Shown here in pieces: positions 59,630 to 64,000 of a DNA stretch of 64,000 nucleotides (its first letter is position 1; the number at the start of each line of letters is the position of its first letter). The notes under the pieces are model-generated. The model saw only the letters and a program-made list of their open reading frames with translations, was not told the origin of the DNA and ran no database searches. The DNA is from Bolinopsis microptera (lineage: Eukaryota; Ctenophora; Tentaculata; Lobata; Bolinopsidae), in the NCBI RefSeq assembly GCF_026151205.1, contig NC_087084.1, positions 10,319,453 to 10,383,452 of the forward strand. The letters are read 5' to 3'. A program made the translations under genes and the position numbers.

Positions 59630-59956
59630 TTAAATTTGACGAAGGGGATTGTTTTCAAATGACAGCTGCATTATGTCATAATCGCTTGTGGTCCATGCCG
59701 AATCATTATAAGCATGTTGCAGCTTTAGAAGTGCTTTTTTCAGGCGACTTTTAGCAAGGCTAATCTTGTAGGAGTAGTCAAAGAGCTTAAGTTTAGGTGC
59801 AATTGTGTTCCAAATTTTGGTGGATCTTGATATAAAGTCATTAGATGGGAGTTGTGAAATGATAGTGGTTTCCTTTCTAGAAGATGACTGATAATGCTGT
59901 CGCAGTGATGCTGGGCACCTTAGTTTTAGTATTTTGAGCATTGCAACGTGAAACAT
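59630..59956 (-). mobile_element. LINE 3' fragment (end of ORF2)
   Basis: A frame of 108 codons ends in text typical of the extreme C-terminus of non-LTR retrotransposon ORF2: FISRSTKIWNTIAP followed by FKxxLKKAL-like spacing (SRLKKALLKLQ). No reverse-transcriptase core precedes it, so it is 5'-truncated as usual for LINE copies. The clade cannot be told. Confidence 0.55.
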
Positions 59957-60169
59957 TTAATTATTTGATTAGTTCTTAACTGTAAGTAGTACTTAACGTG
60001 GTTCTTGTTATCCATTCGGTATCTAAAACGGGCCTACGTCACTATCATGGGATAACTAGTACATTTATAATATTTTTACAATGGTAACTTAAAGCTAAGC
60101 ATCTCAATACTCAACACTCAATATATTACATCGCAGCAGCCGACAGCAATAAAATAAAACTGTTTTTAG

Positions 60170-60791
60170 TTGCAACTTGCAAAAAACATTATGTTTGCGC
60201 AAACTTTTAAAGCTTTATCACGTGGAGGTCATGTGAGAGGAATAGAGGGGTCCATTCACTGCAAAAACTGTTCTAGACAGTATATCAAACCCTACCATAT
60301 TTCAAAGAAACTAAGTGGTGTCTATAACGTCCAGTTACGTACTTTCTCCATGCTTGAAATACAAGATTATTTATCAAATATGTTCCACCACCAGACGGCT
60401 TTTAAAGTAAAAATCTCCATCGCATTTATCCTGCGGAATATCGGAGATGGGACTCTTCATTTTTATTATTCTAGTCGGAACAACCAACTACTATTTGACA
60501 CACCCGTTTTTATTGGAAATTCACACGACTTTCTCTAATAAAATTGATGGATTGGATCTGCTACAACATGTAACTTACCCCAGGCCCAACTCAAAGTTCA
60601 CGTTCGTTAAAATAACAAATGTCAACTTCTTTTTGACGAGAATATTACAATGTGCAATCGGTACTGCAATTCGTTTACCGCTGTATTTGATGAATAACAA
60701 AGGTCTTCACTCTCTGGTCACCAGAAAGGGTGTTCCCTACAAAGATCACCTGTGCTTTTTCTGCTGTCTTTCACTTCATTTCAGCGCTTAA
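60170..60791 (+). mobile_element. Fossil fragment, Polinton-like
   Basis: The text resembles a conserved region found ahead of the protein-primed DNA polymerase in Polinton/Maverick-type elements: FILRNIGDGTLHFYYSSRNN, and later a KGVPYKDHLCFFCCLSLH motif. It is a short piece of a larger element, broken with at least one break. Termini, capsid and integrase parts were not seen. Age cannot be judged from one copy, and the family assignment is tentative. Confidence 0.4.
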
Positions 60792-61078
60792 ATAACATGA
60801 CATAACATAACATTATAAATAAAATATAATGCCTCTCTGGTCATCTCAAAAAAGAAATTCACAGAAAATGAACAATTTACGTTTGAAACCATATAATTAC
60901 AAACTTTAAAAAATCAACTAAATACCTTTGATATTAACAGCTTATTCCTCTTAGCTACCATTGGATTCTCTTTCATATAACTTACATAACTATTCCTATT
61001 AGACACAGACACATCTATCCTATCAAAGATAAATGAATTCGTTAGAAAGACAAAGCGTGACCCTATTTAAACACTATC

Positions 61079-61387
61079 GTGATGAGATGGTACTTAGAGA
61101 GAGACCACCTCAAGCTACTCAGGTATCACAATACGAAACTGGTATCACAATATGAAACTGGGCCACTGTTTGGCTATTATCCCAAGGCAGCCAAGACATG
61201 GCTCATTGTTAAACCACATTGCAAAGAGAAAGCAGAAAAAATGTTCCCAAATATACAAGTATCGGAGGTTGGGCACAGATATCTTGGATCATTCATTGGA
61301 ACTGCTATAGAAAACGGAGTTTCTTGGTATTTAGTGTATGCTAGTCAAGCTCTAGTCACGAAGCACGAACGGCAGGGCGTACCGTAA
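61079..61387 (+). mobile_element. Fossil reverse-transcriptase fragment
   Basis: GPLFGYYPKAAKTWLIVKP and the following RYLGSFIGT are typical of the part after the catalytic YxDD box in reverse transcriptases of animal retroelements, possibly DIRS-like or LTR. Only this piece is present; the rest of the polymerase is not seen. Broken copy, family uncertain. Confidence 0.45.
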
Positions 61388-62218
61388 GGTAGAAATGAAA
61401 CGAGTATATTAAAAAGGATAATTAATAAAAGGGAAAAGTAATACAAAGTGAACGTCAACAGATAAAAACCTCCAAGTGTTCGCTCTAATCAATTGACGTG
61501 ATTATAGATCACTCGACGTGTCTAATCACAGCTGGTAGTGCTCAGTAAGACTGGCTACCGTCAATTTGAATCCCTTAAAATGATTAAGGGGCAACTAAGA
61601 AGTGAGCTCTCCACTTCCGGCTCTTCGGGTATACTCTCAAAACTCGTCATGCCACACTGCGTGACGGCACAACGCATTTGCTTGTACCACGTGACACGCT
61701 GTCTCGCCAATGAGCACTCCACTAGCAGTCACCCTGCGTCCGCGAGGACCAACCACAGGTCTGGCTGTTAGTCAGGTGCAAAGTGAGCGGACGGCTCGTT
61801 TCAGACAGTTAGTCTGACAGTAGGTCTGCCAGCCAACCGACTTACACTCAAAATGTGTAACTCCCAAATACGAACATATAAAAACATTGGTTATTATATA
61901 CCCGGAAATACATACTAAATTCTACGTCCCTTAAACGTTATACTAAAACTAAGATATCCTAAAAGATATCTCTAAATACCATATTACAACATCTCTACCC
62001 AAAATTTTTTTTCGAATATTTTAAAACAATAAAATAATCGCCCTTTTCAAAATTTAAATTTCAATGCTTCCACGCATCAAAAGTCCAAAACTTAAAATAA
62101 GTCAAGTCTCAAAATAAAATACACGGCCCTAACCCTGTGCATTAAATTTAAATCCTCAAAATCCTAAAGTTAAAACTGAAATTGACTTCCACAAATCTTT
62201 CAAAACTTTCCAAAACCT
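61388..62218. other. Unassigned sequence between retroelement fragments
   Basis: No gene recognised. The part at 61500-61850 is less AT-rich than its surroundings and may be a terminal or control region of the adjacent retroelement-like stretch. No matching second copy lies in the window, so a terminal repeat cannot be shown. Confidence 0.3.
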
Positions 62219-64000
62219 TCAAATACTTCCCTTTTGCACCAAGTTGTAGAGTCTTTGGTGTTGAGTCTTCATCATTAGATAGAGATGTACCGAATCTCTA
62301 AATCGTTCTTGACAAGCAAACAAAGAAGTCAAAATAAATTCGAAAGTTTCTACGTTTCCACCACTAAAGCAGCCCTGAGCGAGTCGTGTTGCGAGTAAAG
62401 ATCCTAATATCCCTATCAGTACTGTTCTGAAAGATAACACGTGTTATACCTAAGTAAGGTACGGTTCCACTGCTAAATACTAAGTGGAAAGTCTAGCTAA
62501 GTGAGTAAGACTATACTGTTCTGAAACTAGATTCCAAAAGTAAGTGTACTTCCCTATCCGGGCATCTCCTCGTCTTCTACTGGTTGAAGAGTTTTATAAG
62601 ATCCGTAACTAGTCTAACGTTGTATCCTAGACGATCAGGTTGTCTCCGTTCCTCAGGTCTCCTAGTGTTATATCTGCGCTCCTCCCTCGGAAGGCTCTGT
62701 CTTCTTAGATCCACAGGAGAAAGCGATCCTGTTGTGTCAATGTCGTGCCCCACTGTATCATATGAACTGTTAGGACCCATCGTTCCTTCACCAACAACCG
62801 GACTCGATGATCTTCTAGCGGCCGATCTTTCTCTAGCCGGAGTGAAATATTCTGCAGAATTATCAACTGTTTCTACACTATCGCCTGAGGGAATGTTATG
62901 TGTGAGAGGTGTTACCGTACGAAAACTAGGATTTATAGAATTCAGATCTAGTTGAGCAGGTCTATTAACAGCCCTAGGAGTTGAACTAAAACTAGGTTGC
63001 TTGTAAATGCTAGCTGCACCATCCTTCTCCAGACGAAACTTCTTCGGATGAACCTCTCTTCTCCTCACAACTGGTGCTCTTCTCAGTTGAAAATCTGTTT
63101 CCTCTTCACTATTACTATCGGAATAATCTACAAATCGCTCCGATGAGTCTGTCTTTAACTCAGCTCCACTGCTCTTAGCCTTATTGTAAATGTATGCCTG
63201 AGGTGGCTTACTTGCTGTACACAAGACCCCTCTCTCTAGAGAGCTTACATCTCTAGTAACCGCTGAAACATTTTCCACCGCATCAACTGCTCCCGCATCT
63301 ACTGATGCCTTCTCTGTAGTATCAGCCTGAGTAAGACTACAATTGCAATGGTGGCTATCAACTTCAGGCGTAATCTGAACAACGTTTACTGTGCTATGGT
63401 CATCACTAAACTTCTCATCAATCAAGAACCCCGGAATCATACTATCCTCAACACTCAACTCATTGCAAGATTCCTCGATCATATTACTGCAATCATCCTT
63501 AACCACTGTCTCGCTGCTAACCGGTACCTGCAGCCTCTTAAACAGTATCGGGTGTTTACATCTATAATGTTCACGTGTCACCCGGTTTACTCCCTCTAAG
63601 GCAGCTTCAAGACTAAAAGTGCAACTGCTACTAATGCTCGCTACATTTTCTCGAGATTTACCATAACCCTGGTATTTATAGCGGTTAACTCCACCACACT
63701 TCTGGTTTCTCTTCCCCGAGATATGCTTCGTGGTAAAAGTACAGTTAGCAAGCTCCTGAAGCTTCCTGATGACAGAAGACGACACTTTCGAAAATCTCAT
63801 TACAATCTCATAAATACGTGTGTTTTTGACCGCGGGTGACCTCCTCTTAAATCTAGGGCCACCCTTTAGAAGTTTAAAGGCACCTGACTGTTAGGTCTAT
63901 ACACTCTGTTCCAACTCTGTTGGCCATAACCACTCTCATATGAAGACCCTCTGTCTTGATATCTACCTCTATTACCAGCTAATCTGCTCGGACAGTTCCT
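62219..64000 (-). mobile_element. LTR-retroelement-like stretch, runs off the right edge
   Basis: On the - strand the edge of the window reads RNCPSRLAGNRGRYQDRG and ends in a stop near 63862. This looks like the tail of a gag-type nucleocapsid with a zinc knuckle just outside the window. A second open frame of 407 codons (63800-62577) follows; it is Ser/Arg-rich and I do not recognise it. A short frame with a signal-peptide-like start is at 62440-62219. No terminal repeats can be paired within the window. Treated as an old retroelement; whether it is whole cannot be judged. Confidence 0.4.

Noticed and set aside
60170-61387. Reading the Polinton-like and reverse-transcriptase pieces as one element
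   Set aside because: They belong to different element classes and no shared termini are visible, so they are kept as separate fossils.

Overview
The window is animal nuclear DNA, AT-rich, with spliced genes (introns mostly 60-700 bp, a few of 3-10 kb). Class X myosin, an O-GalNAc transferase, a rhodopsin-like receptor fragment and TSP1/CCP cell-surface proteins place it in Metazoa. An early-branching or otherwise AT-rich invertebrate (ctenophore, placozoan or cnidarian) would fit, but nothing seen here decides the phylum. Exon models below were built by hand from GT-AG sites, phase continuity and family motifs.

Left part (1-22.6 kb): the 3' three quarters of a myosin-X gene on the + strand. 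It has 36 exons that stay in frame for 1554 codons: motor C-terminal half, three IQ motifs, single-alpha-helix region, split PH domains, MyTH4 and FERM. The front of the motor lies left of the window. A six-exon RTEL1-like DNA helicase gene sits antisense inside one 5.8 kb myosin intron. The introns carry several minisatellites, one of which duplicates a splice donor.

Middle part (22.6-36.6 kb): spacer with several small terminal-inverted-repeat elements, a broken GPCR gene on the - strand, an orphan ABC-transporter exon, and a tandem pair of two-exon genes. The pair encodes signal-peptide, acidic, single-pass membrane proteins of no family I recognise.

Right part (36.6-56.9 kb): a seven-exon polypeptide GalNAc-transferase gene on the - strand (575 codons, all phases consistent). 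Its two largest introns hold other genes on the + strand. One is a secreted SRCR-like protein with a lysine-rich repeat tail. The other is a three-copy array of surface-protein genes made of PCSK9-C-terminal-like cysteine modules, TSP1 repeats, a CCP domain and a short hydrophobic tail. Only the middle copy is whole. A 1.5 kb palindromic element full of GGTTAACC motifs is inserted in that array, and the related spacer keeps the empty site.

Far right (57-64 kb): no host gene recognised. It holds a LINE 3' fragment, a Polinton-like fragment, a reverse-transcriptase fragment and an LTR-retroelement-like stretch running off the window edge.
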